Shown: positions 24,388-33,090, numbered from the stretch's first letter. The stretch: DNA of 64,000 nucleotides from Nocardia amamiensis (GCF_015477605.1 NZ_JADLQX010000019.1:62001-126000), one strand, 5' to 3'. A program made the numbers and translations. Notes: a model not told the origin generated them from the sequence alone.

Positions 24388-25545
24388 CTACTCGTCGCCG
24401 CGATAGGTGAGGATTCGTTCGCTGATGCGGACGCGCCAGCCGGGTGGGAGTTCGGTGGGGGAGGTGGTGATGCGGGTCCATTGGTCGGTGTCGGGGGCGG
24501 CGATGAAGGTGCCCGAGGTGGCGGCGGCGTCGCGGACGTAGACCTTGCCGCTGTCGACGGAAACGTAGGCGTGGACGCGGGAGACGTGGCGGTCGCGCTG
24601 GATGACGAGGGGAGCGGCGGTCGCGGTGCGCACCGATTCGTCCACCTGCGGGCCGCGCCCGATGACGTAGGGGCGGTCCAGGGGATAGGCCGTGCCGTCT
24701 TCGGTGATCAATGCGCCGAGGGCGGTTTCGCTCGTGAGGGCGGTCGCACGCAAGACACGGGTTCCGCCGTTTTCGGCTGTCTTGCGCAGGACAACCGGCT
24801 CGTGTTGCGCCGCTGGGTGCACCTGAGACCAGGCCAGCGGGCGGTTGGCAGCGGGGCGGGGTGGCCGCGGTTTGGGAAGAGGGCGTGGCGACTCGGGCGG
24901 CCGGGCAGCCGTGGGAGTCGGTGCGACGGCGTCGGACGCGCCGGTTGGTTCGGGCGTCGCCGCGAATCCGGCCGCGGCCGTGGGCTCGGGCTCGGCCTGC
25001 GCGGAACGCCCGCCGTTCGTGGACCGTTCGGCGGACTCGGCGGGGCGCGACCCGGTGGCCTTTCCGGCGCGGCGCACCGCGGCGTTCCAGACGAAGCCGC
25101 CGCCGGGGACCACGCCCATACGCAGATCGGTGCGCGGCAGAGCCGTCAGCGGCTCGTCGGTGCTCGAGCCGATCGTGATGCGGCGCACCGGTTCGCGGAC
25201 GATCTCGTCCACCCAGGTGAACGCGCGACCGCCGTCCAAGCGGCGGACGCCTTCCGCGCCGTGGATCTCGGCGGTGACCGCTCCGCGCAACAGGATCAGG
25301 ATTCCGTCGTCGGTCGGCGCGACCACGCCGAACGGCGGCGTCTGCGCCGTGCCGCCGAAGATCACCGCGGCGAGACGTTTGGCCAGCGCCGCGCCGGGAT
25401 ACTCCACATTCGCCACGGCCTCGATGGTGCCGAGTATTCGGTCCGTGGAAGCGGTCTCGTCACCCACGTAGGCGACGACCGAACCGAAGCGGGCGACCAG
25501 GCCGTCGCCCGGTGCGATACCCACGGTGGACGGTTTACTGCGCAC
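24388..25545 (-). CDS. FHA-domain protein
   Basis: A 385-residue protein with three parts. Residues 1-150 form a globular domain I do not recognise (it begins Ser-Lys-Pro-Ser-Thr-Val-Gly-Ile-Ala-Pro-Gly). Residues 155-245 are a Pro/Ala/Arg-rich linker. The C-terminal 110 residues are a forkhead-associated domain, which binds phosphothreonine: Val-Ile-Gly-Arg-Gly, Val-Ser-Arg-Val-His, and Thr-Ser-Gly-Thr-Phe-Ile are in place. It is probably a reader of Ser/Thr kinase signalling; FHA proteins with a similar N-terminal domain occur beside type VII secretion genes in actinobacteria, but none is adjacent here. The GTG start is preceded by GGAGG. Confidence 0.88.
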   Translation of the reverse strand: MRSKPSTVGIAPGDGLVARFGSVVAYVGDETASTDRILGTIEAVANVEYPGAALAKRLAAVIFGGTAQTPPFGVVAPTDDGILILLRGAVTAEIHGAEGVRRLDGGRAFTWVDEIVREPVRRITIGSSTDEPLTALPRTDLRMGVVPGGGFVWNAAVRRAGKATGSRPAESAERSTNGGRSAQAEPEPTAAAGFAATPEPTGASDAVAPTPTAARPPESPRPLPKPRPPRPAANRPLAWSQVHPAAQHEPVVLRKTAENGGTRVLRATALTSETALGALITEDGTAYPLDRPYVIGRGPQVDESVRTATAAPLVIQRDRHVSRVHAYVSVDSGKVYVRDAAATSGTFIAAPDTDQWTRITTSPTELPPGWRVRISERILTYRGDE

Positions 25546-26406
25546 CCGCGCCCTCCTTCCCGGCGCACTACCGGCATACCTGAGCCAGCATAGAGCGTTG
25601 GCGTCGGTGGAACCGGAGACTCGAGCCCTCGCCCGGTGTACTCCGAGCCGGTCCCTCAGCGCCGTCCGCTGGTCGAATTCCCTGCTGCCAGAGGCTTTTC
25701 ATCACCGGCCTCAGCCAGCGCCCTGACCGCTCTGAACTGGGCATTGTGGTTCCAGCCGCACTCATGCAAAGATCATGCGGGTCAATGATGAAATATGATG
25801 TGCATCACTTGTGTGATGGAATTCGGCATGCTGGCACTGGCATTGACGCGACTTCGCGGCGCAAACAAGACACCGCCTCCCGTTGTCGTGCGCGGCCATC
25901 GGCGCTCCCGGTTCCGCCATGTCGGTGTCGATCCTGATCGGCACAGCAAACTTCGCCACCTGACGTCGCAGCTGCTGATTTCGCGGACGCCGAGGCGGTG
26001 GTCCATGCCGGGGAGCGATGCACGGCTCCGGCCGCTGGTTTGCGGCGAGCAGATTGTTCGCGGTGTCCTGCGGCCGTGCGAGGACGGACCGCGAAGGTTG
26101 TTCGTGACAGTCTCGGCGACAGAGCGGGGCGAGCGGCGGGGCCGGCTGGACAACGTACGGTCGCCGTTCTCGGAGAACCCCGTTGTGGATGGACGGCGGG
26201 AGATGGAGCCAGTCGGGCAACAAGAGCCGAAGCTCACTCGGGCGCCGCGTGGGCCGGTGCTCGTCGCTTAGCTATCGCCGTGCGGCTATGCTCAGGGCTC
26301 TTGGGGTATAACCAATTGGCTGGAGCCCCCAAATCTGATGGGGGGCGGCCGAGGGGCACCCTCTCTTAGACTTCCATTGCATGGGGACCTCGATCATTCC
26401 AACACC
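25546..26406. other. Gene-poor region of about 860 bp
   Basis: Open frames exist on both strands, but none has a ribosome binding site with a protein-like product. An inverted repeat, ATCAC-TTGT-GTGAT, lies at 25804-25817. Its half-sites match those of the operator at 20390-20407, with a shorter spacer. The region may hold decayed genes or the promoter of the FHA gene; I cannot identify a remnant. Confidence 0.4.
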
Positions 26407-27444
26407 ATGACTGCGCGGCAGCCGAATCCGCGCCCCGGCATAAGGCCACGGCGCGGGAAGTCGCTGCGCCATTCCCCTCCGCGACAGCGACGGCAACCCG
26501 CAGTAGAGCAGCCCGCAGTAGAGCAGCCCGCAGTAGAGCAGCCCGCAGTAGAGCAACCCGCAGTAGAGCAACCCGCCTCGGCTTCGTCGTCCGCGGAGAG
26601 CAAACCATGGTGGAAACGCGCGCTCACCTGGCTGCTCGCCTTCTTCGTGGTCGGCGGTGCGGTCGGCGCTTTTGCGAATGATCAGATCAAGAATTGGCTC
26701 ACCAGCCAATCCGAAAAGTACGGCACAGACATCAAAGTCGTCGATATGACCGAGGTCGATGACCCGGTGAGCAATTGGGCGCTCCCCGCCGGCGTCGACC
26801 CGACGCCCTACCTCACCCGGCCGCTGACGAACGAGCCGCGCATGGTCTGGATGCGTGAACACGGTGCCGTCGCAGCATCGTCCATGACCTGGGAAGTGAC
26901 ACTGCTGGCCAACCGGACCAGCGCCGTGGAGATCGTGGATATCGTACCGGTGCTCGTCGAACCATGTGGCGAACCCTTGGTGTCAGGGTACGGCTTCGTG
27001 GAGGAACACAGCGAAGGAGAAACGGACAAGCTCGTTCTGGTTACCGATGTGAGCAGCGAGCATCCGGTGTTCGACCGGGCAGGGGTCGATGACAAGGGCG
27101 AGCGTGTCGAGGTACTCGACTTCTTCGCCGAAAAGCGCATCACCCTCCCCAAAGGGGAGAAGAACACGATCGCGTTCACCACGAGAATTACCGAAGGGCA
27201 CTGCCGGTGGACCTACCGGCTCGACTACATCGCCGAAACCGGCCGGGAATCGATGACCATCACCGCGCCCGGAGGGAAACCGTTCGAAATGACCGCGGGC
27301 GACCTCACCAAAGACTACGACTGGGTCGTGCCGACGGTAGCGCTGAAGTGTGTCGGCGTCCCGCCAGGCGCGGTGCGACCGAAGCTGAGCGGTACAGAGG
27401 CCCACGCACTCATCGCGAACGGCGAATGCTGGACCCCGCGTTGA
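26407..27444 (+). CDS. Membrane-anchored protein with tandem Gln-Pro-Ala-Val-Glu repeats
   Basis: A 345-residue protein of unknown function. The first 60 residues are cytoplasmic, basic and disordered and include five exact Gln-Pro-Ala-Val-Glu units. One transmembrane helix follows (about residues 76-95, Leu-Thr-Trp-Leu-Leu-Ala-Phe-Phe-Val-Val). The remaining 245 residues should lie outside the cell and have the composition of a folded domain, with three or four cysteines that could form disulfides (in Glu-Pro-Cys-Gly, Gly-His-Cys-Arg-Trp and near the C-terminus). The ATG has no strong ribosome binding site. No neighbour gives a hint of the role. The repeat tract should vary in length between strains. 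Confidence 0.75.
   Translation: MTARQPNPRPGIRPRRGKSLRHSPPRQRRQPAVEQPAVEQPAVEQPAVEQPAVEQPASASSSAESKPWWKRALTWLLAFFVVGGAVGAFANDQIKNWLTSQSEKYGTDIKVVDMTEVDDPVSNWALPAGVDPTPYLTRPLTNEPRMVWMREHGAVAASSMTWEVTLLANRTSAVEIVDIVPVLVEPCGEPLVSGYGFVEEHSEGETDKLVLVTDVSSEHPVFDRAGVDDKGERVEVLDFFAEKRITLPKGEKNTIAFTTRITEGHCRWTYRLDYIAETGRESMTITAPGGKPFEMTAGDLTKDYDWVVPTVALKCVGVPPGAVRPKLSGTEAHALIANGECWTPR
26494..26568 (+). repeat. Five tandem 15-bp units inside a coding gene
   Basis: Units of CARCCCGCAGTAGAG repeat five times without interruption and encode Gln-Pro-Ala-Val-Glu each time. Only one position varies (A or G in the second codon base pair of the unit). This is a likely variable-number tandem repeat. Confidence 0.9.
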
Positions 27445-27631
27445 TCGAACCCGGTGATCTCACCGCGGCATGATCCTGCGCGCCACCTGTGGAGTGCCGA
27501 AAATATGTACGAACGCTGATCGTGTCAAACGGCGTTCGTCTGCGGTTATGCTCGGGCGCAATGAGTGAGCGAACGATCGTGATAATCGCAAGGGCGGTCA
27601 TGCCGAGGCCAAGCGGAAGCGAGGCGAAGGG

Positions 27632-28303
27632 ATGAGCGCAGCGGGTGTCAGCCGAAGGGCTCGCCCGGCCAAAGCCCCGCTCAGTCGCGAGGTGATCATC
27701 GAGACCGGCCTGCGCATCCTGGACCGGGACGGTGCGGCGGCGCTCACCATGCGCCGCGTCGCTCAGGACCTGGATACCGGAGCGGCTTCGCTCTACGTCT
27801 ATGTCGCCAACCGCGACGATCTGATGGCCGCCATGCTCGACCATGTCCTGGGCACGATTCCGGAGCCGGTCGGGGCGAGCTGGCGCGAGCGGATCACCGA
27901 GCTGGTCGATGCCGCGGTGGCGGCAATGAGCAGGCACGAAGGGTTGGCGCTTGTCGCGCTCGGCACGATTCCTACCAGCGCGAACGCGCTGCGTCTGATG
28001 GAACTGCTGCTTCGGTCACTCACCGAGGCGGGACTGGACGATCGCACCGCGTCCTGGGCGGTGGACCTGCTCTACCTGCACATCACCGCGTCGGCCGCCG
28101 AGCAGAGCGTGCACAACACCAGCGGCGGCACCGAGCGCGACTACCTCGCCGACGTCGAGCGGCACTTCGCCGAGCTGCCTGCCGAGCGGTACCCGACCAT
28201 CGTGTCCATGCGCGCCACCATGCTGTCCGGCGACGGCGACGCCCGCGCGGCGTGGGCGGTCCGGGTGCTGCTCAACGGCATCCTCGCCACCCGGGCCGAC
28301 TAA
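27632..28303 (+). CDS. TetR-family transcriptional regulator
   Basis: A 223-residue regulator. The N-terminal DNA-binding domain spans residues 20-70 (Gly-Ala-Ala-Ala-Leu-Thr-Met-Arg-Arg-Val-Ala, Thr-Gly-Ala-Ala-Ser-Leu-Tyr-Val-Tyr-Val-Ala-Asn-Arg-Asp-Asp-Leu). The C-terminal helical domain resembles the TetR C-terminal class found in tetracycline-type repressors. AAGG and AAGGG motifs lie just before the ATG. The acetyltransferase gene follows 41 bp downstream in the same direction and may be a target or cotranscribed partner. The ligand is unknown. Confidence 0.9.
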   Translation: MSAAGVSRRARPAKAPLSREVIIETGLRILDRDGAAALTMRRVAQDLDTGAASLYVYVANRDDLMAAMLDHVLGTIPEPVGASWRERITELVDAAVAAMSRHEGLALVALGTIPTSANALRLMELLLRSLTEAGLDDRTASWAVDLLYLHITASAAEQSVHNTSGGTERDYLADVERHFAELPAERYPTIVSMRATMLSGDGDARAAWAVRVLLNGILATRAD

Positions 28304-28344
28304 ATCGCTGGCTTCCGTCGTGGCCGCCGGTTCACACTGACCCC

Positions 28345-28863
28345 ATGATTCGGCCTGCGACGCCCCGCGACCTCCCTGCGCTTCAGGACATCGAGCGCGC
28401 GGCGGGCAAACCATTCGCGGAGATCGGCATGACGGCGGTGGCCGACGACGAACCTCCCTCGCTGGAGACGCTGCGCGGATTCCAGGAGGCCGGACGCGCC
28501 TGGGTCCGGGCCGAGAACAATGCGCCGATCGGCTACCTGATCGTCGGGGTGATCGACGGAAACGCACACATAGACCAGGTCTCGGTGCACCCCGACTACG
28601 CCGGGCGGCGCATCGGCAAACGCCTCATCGACCGAGCCGCACGCTGGGCCGCCGACGAAGGCCTCCCCGCGCTGACGCTGACCACGTTCACCGAGGTCGC
28701 CTGGAACGGGCCGTACTACGAGCGGCTCGGCTTCCGGTACCTGTCCCCGGACGAGGAGACTCCCGGCCTGCGCGCGCTACGCGCCGCCGAACGCGCCCAC
28801 GGACTCGACCGCTGGCCGCGCGCGTGCATGCGAGCGGAGTTGTCCGCGTGGGTGAGCGATTGA
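28345..28863 (+). CDS. GNAT-family N-acetyltransferase
   Basis: A 172-residue acetyl-CoA-dependent acyltransferase. The fold signature starts at once with Ile-Arg-Pro-Ala-Thr-Pro-Arg-Asp-Leu-Pro-Ala-Leu. The acetyl-CoA pyrophosphate loop is Gln-Val-Ser-Val-His-Pro-Asp-Tyr-Ala-Gly-Arg-Arg-Ile-Gly-Lys-Arg-Leu (motif Arg-x-x-Gly-x-Gly/Arg form), and Tyr-Tyr-Glu-Arg-Leu-Gly-Phe near residue 130 is the usual C-terminal signature. Substrate cannot be read from the sequence. It lies 41 bp after the TetR gene. Confidence 0.9.
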   Translation: MIRPATPRDLPALQDIERAAGKPFAEIGMTAVADDEPPSLETLRGFQEAGRAWVRAENNAPIGYLIVGVIDGNAHIDQVSVHPDYAGRRIGKRLIDRAARWAADEGLPALTLTTFTEVAWNGPYYERLGFRYLSPDEETPGLRALRAAERAHGLDRWPRACMRAELSAWVSD

Positions 28864-28885
28864 CCCGCCCGCACAGCGGAAACCC

Positions 28886-29059
28886 GTGGCCCGCCGAGAA
28901 CCCGACTGGGCTACTGCCCGCAAGATCGCCGACCAGCTTGCCTCCGAGGCAGGCGTCAGCGCCGAAGATCTGGCCTGGGCCGAGGAAGTGCTCGGCCTGA
29001 CGACTCGGCGGTACCGCCTGACCGCGATGGCCTTACCCCGGCGCTGCCGACCCGCGTAG
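28886..29059 (+). CDS. Small hypothetical protein of 57 residues
   Basis: A GTG-started frame 22 bp after the acetyltransferase gene. The translation is helical in character and coding-like: Trp-Ala-Thr-Ala-Arg-Lys-Ile-Ala-Asp-Gln-Leu, Gly-Val-Ser-Ala-Glu-Asp-Leu-Ala-Trp-Ala-Glu-Glu-Val-Leu. The third codon positions are GC-rich as in neighbouring genes. The ribosome binding site (GCGGAAA) is poor and no family is recognised. It fills the gap up to the convergent glpD gene. Confidence 0.4.
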   Translation: MARREPDWATARKIADQLASEAGVSAEDLAWAEEVLGLTTRRYRLTAMALPRRCRPA

Positions 29060-29070
29060 CGAAGACCGTC

Positions 29071-30621
29071 CTAGCCGATTGCGGCGAGTGCGGCCGCGGC
29101 GGCCGGGGCTGCGGCCGTCCGGTCCTCGGGGACCAAGCCGATGCGGGACCGCCGGTCCAGTAGATCGTCGGCATCGAGCGCGCCCTCGTGTGACACCGCG
29201 AACGCGAATTCGGCTGCGAGCACGTCGATTCCGGGGACCACCGGCTCGGTGAGCGCTGGATCACGACGCGCCGCGGCGAGCACGGTGGTCGCCTCGCTGC
29301 CGTAGCGGTCGATCAACACCGGCGGAGCGTCGATGCGGTCGCGGGCGGCTCCGGAGACCGCGCCGACCAAGGGGAGTTCCCGGGTGCGACATGGCCCGGC
29401 GGTGAGCCCGCCGTGTGCGACGGCCGCGTCGACGGCGTCTTCGGCCATCTTCCGGTAGGTGGTGAGTTTGCCGCCGACGATCGTGACGACGCCGGAGGGG
29501 GAGCGTAGAACGGCGTGCTTGCGTGAGATGTCGGCCGTGTTGTCGTCTGCGGTCTGCAACAGCGGACGCAGACCCGCGTAGGAGCCGCGAATGTCGATGC
29601 GCGTCAAGGGTTCCCGCAGGGCGGGGTTGATGGTGTCGAGTAGGAAGTCGATTTCGGGCTCGGTCGGCTTCGGCTCGTCGGGTACCGGGCCCGGCGCGTC
29701 CTCGTCGGTCAGGCCGAGGTAGACCCGGCCGTGCGCGGCGGGGAACGCGAAGACGAAACGACTGGTGCTGCCGGGCACCGGCACGGTGAGCGCGGCGGTG
29801 AGTCCGCCGAAGGACGCCGCGGAGAACACCAGATGGGTGCCCCGGCTCGGGCGCAGCTGGATGCTCGGATCGACCTGGTCGGCCCAGACGCCGGTGGCGT
29901 TCACCACGGTGCGTGGCCGCACGGTGAGGGTCTCGCCGGTCCGGGTGTCGCGCAGGGTCGCCGAATCGCCGGTTACCTCGAGCGCTTCCGTATACGTGAT
30001 GACCCGCGCGCCGTGCGCCGCCGCAGTGCGTGCCAGAGCCACGACCAAGCGCGCGTCGTCGACCAGCTGCCCATCCCAAGCCTGCAAGCCGCCACGCAGC
30101 CCCGCGCGGCGCACGGTCGGCGCCAGCCGCAGCGCCTCCGCGGCGGCGACGCGCCGGGAGCGGGGCAGGATCGCCGCCGGGGTTCCCGCGCCGCGCCGCA
30201 ACAGGTCGCCCGCCAGGAAACCGGCCCGCACCAGCGCGGCCTGTGCCGCACCGACGCCGGGCAGCAGCGGCACCAGCTGGGGCAGCGGGCGCACCAGATG
30301 CGGTGCTGTGGTGCGCATGAGGATGCCGCGTTCCACCGCGCTCTCGTGCGCGATGCCGACCCGCCCACTGGCCAGGTATCGCAGCCCGCCGTGCACCAGC
30401 TTGGAACTCCAGCGGCTGGTACCGAAGGCGAGATCGTGGCGCTCCACCAGCACGGTCCGCAGGCCGCGGGCGGCCGCGTCCAGTGCCGCGCCCGCCCCGG
30501 TGACGCCGCCGCCGATCACCAGCACGTCGATCTCGGCGCCGTCGCCGAGCCGGGACAGGTCCGCGGCGCGGCGGGCGGCGTTCAGCGCGGAGTCTCCGGT
30601 GTGCGGCGAATTCGTGGTCAT
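29071..30621 (-). CDS. glpD: Glycerol-3-phosphate dehydrogenase, FAD-dependent
   Basis: A 516-residue flavoprotein that oxidises sn-glycerol 3-phosphate to dihydroxyacetone phosphate and passes electrons to quinone at the inner face of the membrane. The FAD-binding loop Gly-Gly-Gly-Val-Thr-Gly-Ala-Gly is at 37-44, followed by Gly-Thr-Ser-Arg-Trp-Ser-Ser-Lys-Leu-Val-His-Gly-Gly-Leu-Arg-Tyr-Leu, a family signature. The C-terminal domain is shorter than in E. coli. The ATG follows GGAAAGG at 8 nt. A TetR gene lies 31 bp upstream on the same strand, so the two form an operon. The divergent genes use or make related glycerolipid intermediates. Confidence 0.95.
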   Translation of the reverse strand: MTTNSPHTGDSALNAARRAADLSRLGDGAEIDVLVIGGGVTGAGAALDAAARGLRTVLVERHDLAFGTSRWSSKLVHGGLRYLASGRVGIAHESAVERGILMRTTAPHLVRPLPQLVPLLPGVGAAQAALVRAGFLAGDLLRRGAGTPAAILPRSRRVAAAEALRLAPTVRRAGLRGGLQAWDGQLVDDARLVVALARTAAAHGARVITYTEALEVTGDSATLRDTRTGETLTVRPRTVVNATGVWADQVDPSIQLRPSRGTHLVFSAASFGGLTAALTVPVPGSTSRFVFAFPAAHGRVYLGLTDEDAPGPVPDEPKPTEPEIDFLLDTINPALREPLTRIDIRGSYAGLRPLLQTADDNTADISRKHAVLRSPSGVVTIVGGKLTTYRKMAEDAVDAAVAHGGLTAGPCRTRELPLVGAVSGAARDRIDAPPVLIDRYGSEATTVLAAARRDPALTEPVVPGIDVLAAEFAFAVSHEGALDADDLLDRRSRIGLVPEDRTAAAPAAAAALAAIG

Positions 30622-30652
30622 ACCAATGCCTTTCCGATCCAACAGGGCGCCG

Positions 30653-31288
30653 TCAGCACGGCTGCTTCCGATCGCCGCCGTGGACGCGCTCGTCGAGGTA
30701 CCCGTCGATCGCGCGACGGAGTTCGGTGTCGAGGTGCTCGCCCGCCAGCAGCGGCGCGACGGTGCCCGCCGATTGCACCGCGGACTGGGCGATCAGCAGC
30801 AGCATCGTGGCCATCTGTTCCGGGTCGCCCGCACGGATGGAGCCGTCCTGCTGGCCTTCCCGGATACCCGCCGCGAACAGCTCGATCAACGCGCGCTGGT
30901 TGCGGCCGAGCCGGCCGAACACGTACGTGAGCATGATGTCGGTGTCGGTGCGGAAGATCTTGCCGAACAACGGATTCGATCGGATCGTCGCCGCGCCCGC
31001 GACCACGCCTTCGACCAGCCTGGCGCGAGCGCTGCCCGCCGAGGGCATCGTCGCCGCGACGATGCCGCGCAGCTCACGCACCAGCAGCTCGGCCACCAGC
31101 GCGCCGGTATCCGGCCAGCGGCGGTAGACGGTCGGCCTGCTGACCCCCGCCCGCCGCGCCACCTCGGTGAGCGTGGTGCGGCGCACGCCGAACTCCTGCA
31201 CGCAGGCGCGCGCCGCGTCCAAGATCGCGAGATCGGTCGCCGAAAGCGCGTTCTCGGCGGAGTCGTCGGGAGCGGTCAAGGTCACCAC
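30653..31288 (-). CDS. TetR-family regulator of the glycerolipid locus
   Basis: A regulator of about 211 residues. The helix-turn-helix is clear: Val-Arg-Arg-Thr-Thr-Leu-Thr-Glu-Val-Ala-Arg-Arg-Ala-Gly-Val-Ser-Arg-Pro-Thr-Val-Tyr-Arg-Arg-Trp-Pro. It is the first gene of the leftward operon with glpD. The start is uncertain: two adjacent GTG codons (31288 and 31285) precede Thr-Leu-Thr-Ala-Pro, and neither has a good ribosome binding site, so a leaderless start is possible. A 33-bp palindrome lies 59 bp upstream, in the centre of the divergent promoter region, and is the obvious binding site. Confidence 0.88.
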   Translation of the reverse strand: MVTLTAPDDSAENALSATDLAILDAARACVQEFGVRRTTLTEVARRAGVSRPTVYRRWPDTGALVAELLVRELRGIVAATMPSAGSARARLVEGVVAGAATIRSNPLFGKIFRTDTDIMLTYVFGRLGRNQRALIELFAAGIREGQQDGSIRAGDPEQMATMLLLIAQSAVQSAGTVAPLLAGEHLDTELRRAIDGYLDERVHGGDRKQPC

Positions 31289-31346
31289 CAGGGGGTCGAT
31301 TCGTCGGCGGCAGGCCCGCCGACCAGGGTGAATAGTCCGAATGCTC

Positions 31347-31379
31347 GTTACTGCTTGACAGTCTATGTCAAACTGTAAC
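31347..31379. promoter_or_regulatory. 33-bp palindromic operator between divergent lipid operons
   Basis: Two nested inverted repeats share one centre. The inner arms are TTGACA (31355-31360) and TGTCAA (31366-31371); the outer arms are GTTAC (31347-31351) and GTAAC (31375-31379). All 22 arm positions match. It sits between the TetR gene and the alkyl-DHAP-synthase-like gene. TTGACA can also serve as a -35 element in both directions, so a bound regulator would control both operons. Confidence 0.8.
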
Positions 31380-31381
31380 GC

Positions 31382-31459
31382 ATGGTGCACGAAGCGACCA
31401 ATGGAGACGGCCGCCGGCGCGGTATGCCGAAGCCCAGCGACGGCGAGGTGCGGGCATGA
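31382..31459 (+). CDS. Possible 25-codon leader peptide before the synthase gene
   Basis: A short frame starts with ATG 2 bp after the operator and ends in a TGA that overlaps the ATG of the next gene (ATGA). The peptide is basic and Gly/Arg-rich. The exact overlap suggests translational coupling. It may instead be chance, since no ribosome binding site is visible; a leaderless start would be needed. Confidence 0.35.
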   Translation: MVHEATNGDGRRRGMPKPSDGEVRA

Positions 31460-33090
31460 CGCATGAGCACACCGCCGGGGATCCGGCTGTCGCGACGAAG
31501 ACCGCGGCGGGCATGATCTGGGATGCCTGGGGAGTTCCGGCCGGGCATCATCCACTTTCGGAGCGCGTCCGTACCTTGCTGACGCAGGTTTTCGGGGTCT
31601 CCGGCAACCCGGTGGTGCGCCGCGATGAGGGCGACGTGCCACTGCGCGAATCGGCGCTGACGCCCGCGCAGCGCGCCGGATTGGCCGAGGTGGTCGGTGC
31701 GGACAACGTGTCCTCCGACCACCGCGACCGTGTGCGGCACGCGGGTGGCAAGAGCACGCCCGATCTGCTGCGCCGCCGCGTGGAAGGCCCGCAGGACGCG
31801 CCCGATGCCGTCGTCTTCCCCGCTGATCACGACCAGGTGCTCGCCGTGCTCGCCTACTGCGCGGAGCACGCGGTCGCGGTGGTTCCGTTCGGCGGCGGAA
31901 CCAGCGTGGTCGGCGGCGTCGATCCCGTACGCGGCCGTTTCGACGTCGTGATCGCACTGGACCTGCGCCGGATCGATCATGTGACCGGCATCGACCCGAT
32001 CAGCGGTACCGCGACACTCGGCGCGGGACTCACCGGTCCGCGCGCGGAGGAACTGCTCGCCGAGCACGGCCTTTCGCTCGGCCACTTTCCGCAGAGCTTC
32101 GAGTTCGCCACGATCGGCGGCTTCGCGGCGACGCGCTCGTCCGGGCAGGCGTCCGCGGGCTACGGCCGCTTCGACGACATGGTGCAGCGGCTGAAGATCG
32201 CCACGCCGAGCGGCACGATCGAACTGGGCCGCGCCCCCGCCTCGGCCGCGGGACCGGACCTGCGTGAATTGTTCGTCGGTTCGGAGGGAACGCTCGGCAT
32301 CATCACCGAAGTCACCCTGCGAGTGCATCCGGTCCCGGAAACTGTCACCTACCAAGCGTGGTCGTTTCCCGACTTCGAAACCGGTGCCGCCGCATTGCGT
32401 TCGGTGGTGCAGGCAGGCGCTGCGCCGACCGTGCTGCGGCTGTCCGACGAGGCGGAGACCGGGATCAATCTGGCCCGCTCCGGTGATATCGGTGGTAGTC
32501 CGGTCGCGGGCTGCTTGGCCATCACCACCTACGAGGGCAGCCCGGCGCATGTCGCGGCACGCAGCGCAGAGGCGGCCGAATTGTTGGCGGCCGCGGGTGG
32601 CACACCGCTGGGCGAGAAGCCGGCGAAGGAGTGGGAGCACGGTCGGTTCGCCGCGCCATACCTCCGCGACGCGCTCCTGGACGTCGGCGTGCTGTGCGAG
32701 ACCCTGGAGACCGCGACCACCTGGTCGAACCTGGCGGCGCTGAAGGCGCGGGTGACCGCGGCGCTGACCGGCGCGCTGGGCGAGCAAGGGACGCCCGCAC
32801 TGGTCATGTGCCACATCTCGCACACGTATCCGACCGGCGCTTCGCTGTACTTCACCGTCGTCGCCAAGCAGCTGGACGACCCGCTCGGCCAGTGGCTGGC
32901 CGCCAAGCGCGCCGCGGGCGACGCCATCGTCGCGGCAGGTGGCACCATCACCCACCATCACGCGGTCGGCACCGACCACCGTCCGTGGCTGCCCGACGAG
33001 GTCGGCGATCTCGGCGTGCGCGTCCTGCGTGCGGTGAAGGCCGAACTGGACCCGGCGGGCATCCTCAACCCCGGAAAGCTGGTGCCGTGA
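31456..33090 (+). CDS. agpS: FAD-binding oxidase, alkyl-DHAP synthase-like
   Basis: A 544-residue flavoprotein of the vanillyl-alcohol-oxidase fold. The FAD domain shows Val-Val-Pro-Phe-Gly-Gly-Gly-Thr-Ser-Val-Val-Gly-Gly near 145-157 and Gly-Ser-Glu-Gly-Thr-Leu-Gly-Ile-Ile near 275. His500-His501-His502, in Thr-His-His-His-Ala-Val-Gly, corresponds to the catalytic histidine cluster of alkyldihydroxyacetone-phosphate synthase, which replaces the acyl chain of acyl-DHAP by a fatty alcohol to make an ether lipid. The end Gly-Ile-Leu-Asn-Pro-Gly-Lys-Leu is typical. The lipid-kinase gene overlaps its stop (GTGA). The ether-lipid assignment rests on family likeness; other aryl or alkyl substrates are possible. 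Confidence 0.82.
   Translation: MTHEHTAGDPAVATKTAAGMIWDAWGVPAGHHPLSERVRTLLTQVFGVSGNPVVRRDEGDVPLRESALTPAQRAGLAEVVGADNVSSDHRDRVRHAGGKSTPDLLRRRVEGPQDAPDAVVFPADHDQVLAVLAYCAEHAVAVVPFGGGTSVVGGVDPVRGRFDVVIALDLRRIDHVTGIDPISGTATLGAGLTGPRAEELLAEHGLSLGHFPQSFEFATIGGFAATRSSGQASAGYGRFDDMVQRLKIATPSGTIELGRAPASAAGPDLRELFVGSEGTLGIITEVTLRVHPVPETVTYQAWSFPDFETGAAALRSVVQAGAAPTVLRLSDEAETGINLARSGDIGGSPVAGCLAITTYEGSPAHVAARSAEAAELLAAAGGTPLGEKPAKEWEHGRFAAPYLRDALLDVGVLCETLETATTWSNLAALKARVTAALTGALGEQGTPALVMCHISHTYPTGASLYFTVVAKQLDDPLGQWLAAKRAAGDAIVAAGGTITHHHAVGTDHRPWLPDEVGDLGVRVLRAVKAELDPAGILNPGKLVP

Noticed and set aside
25762..26271. Three overlapping frames of about 150 codons in the gene-poor gap
   Set aside because: All are rich in Arg, Cys, Ser and Pro, with no ribosome binding site and no recognisable motif.
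26494..26568. Possible CRISPR array
   Set aside because: The 15-bp units are directly adjacent without spacers and lie in frame inside a gene.
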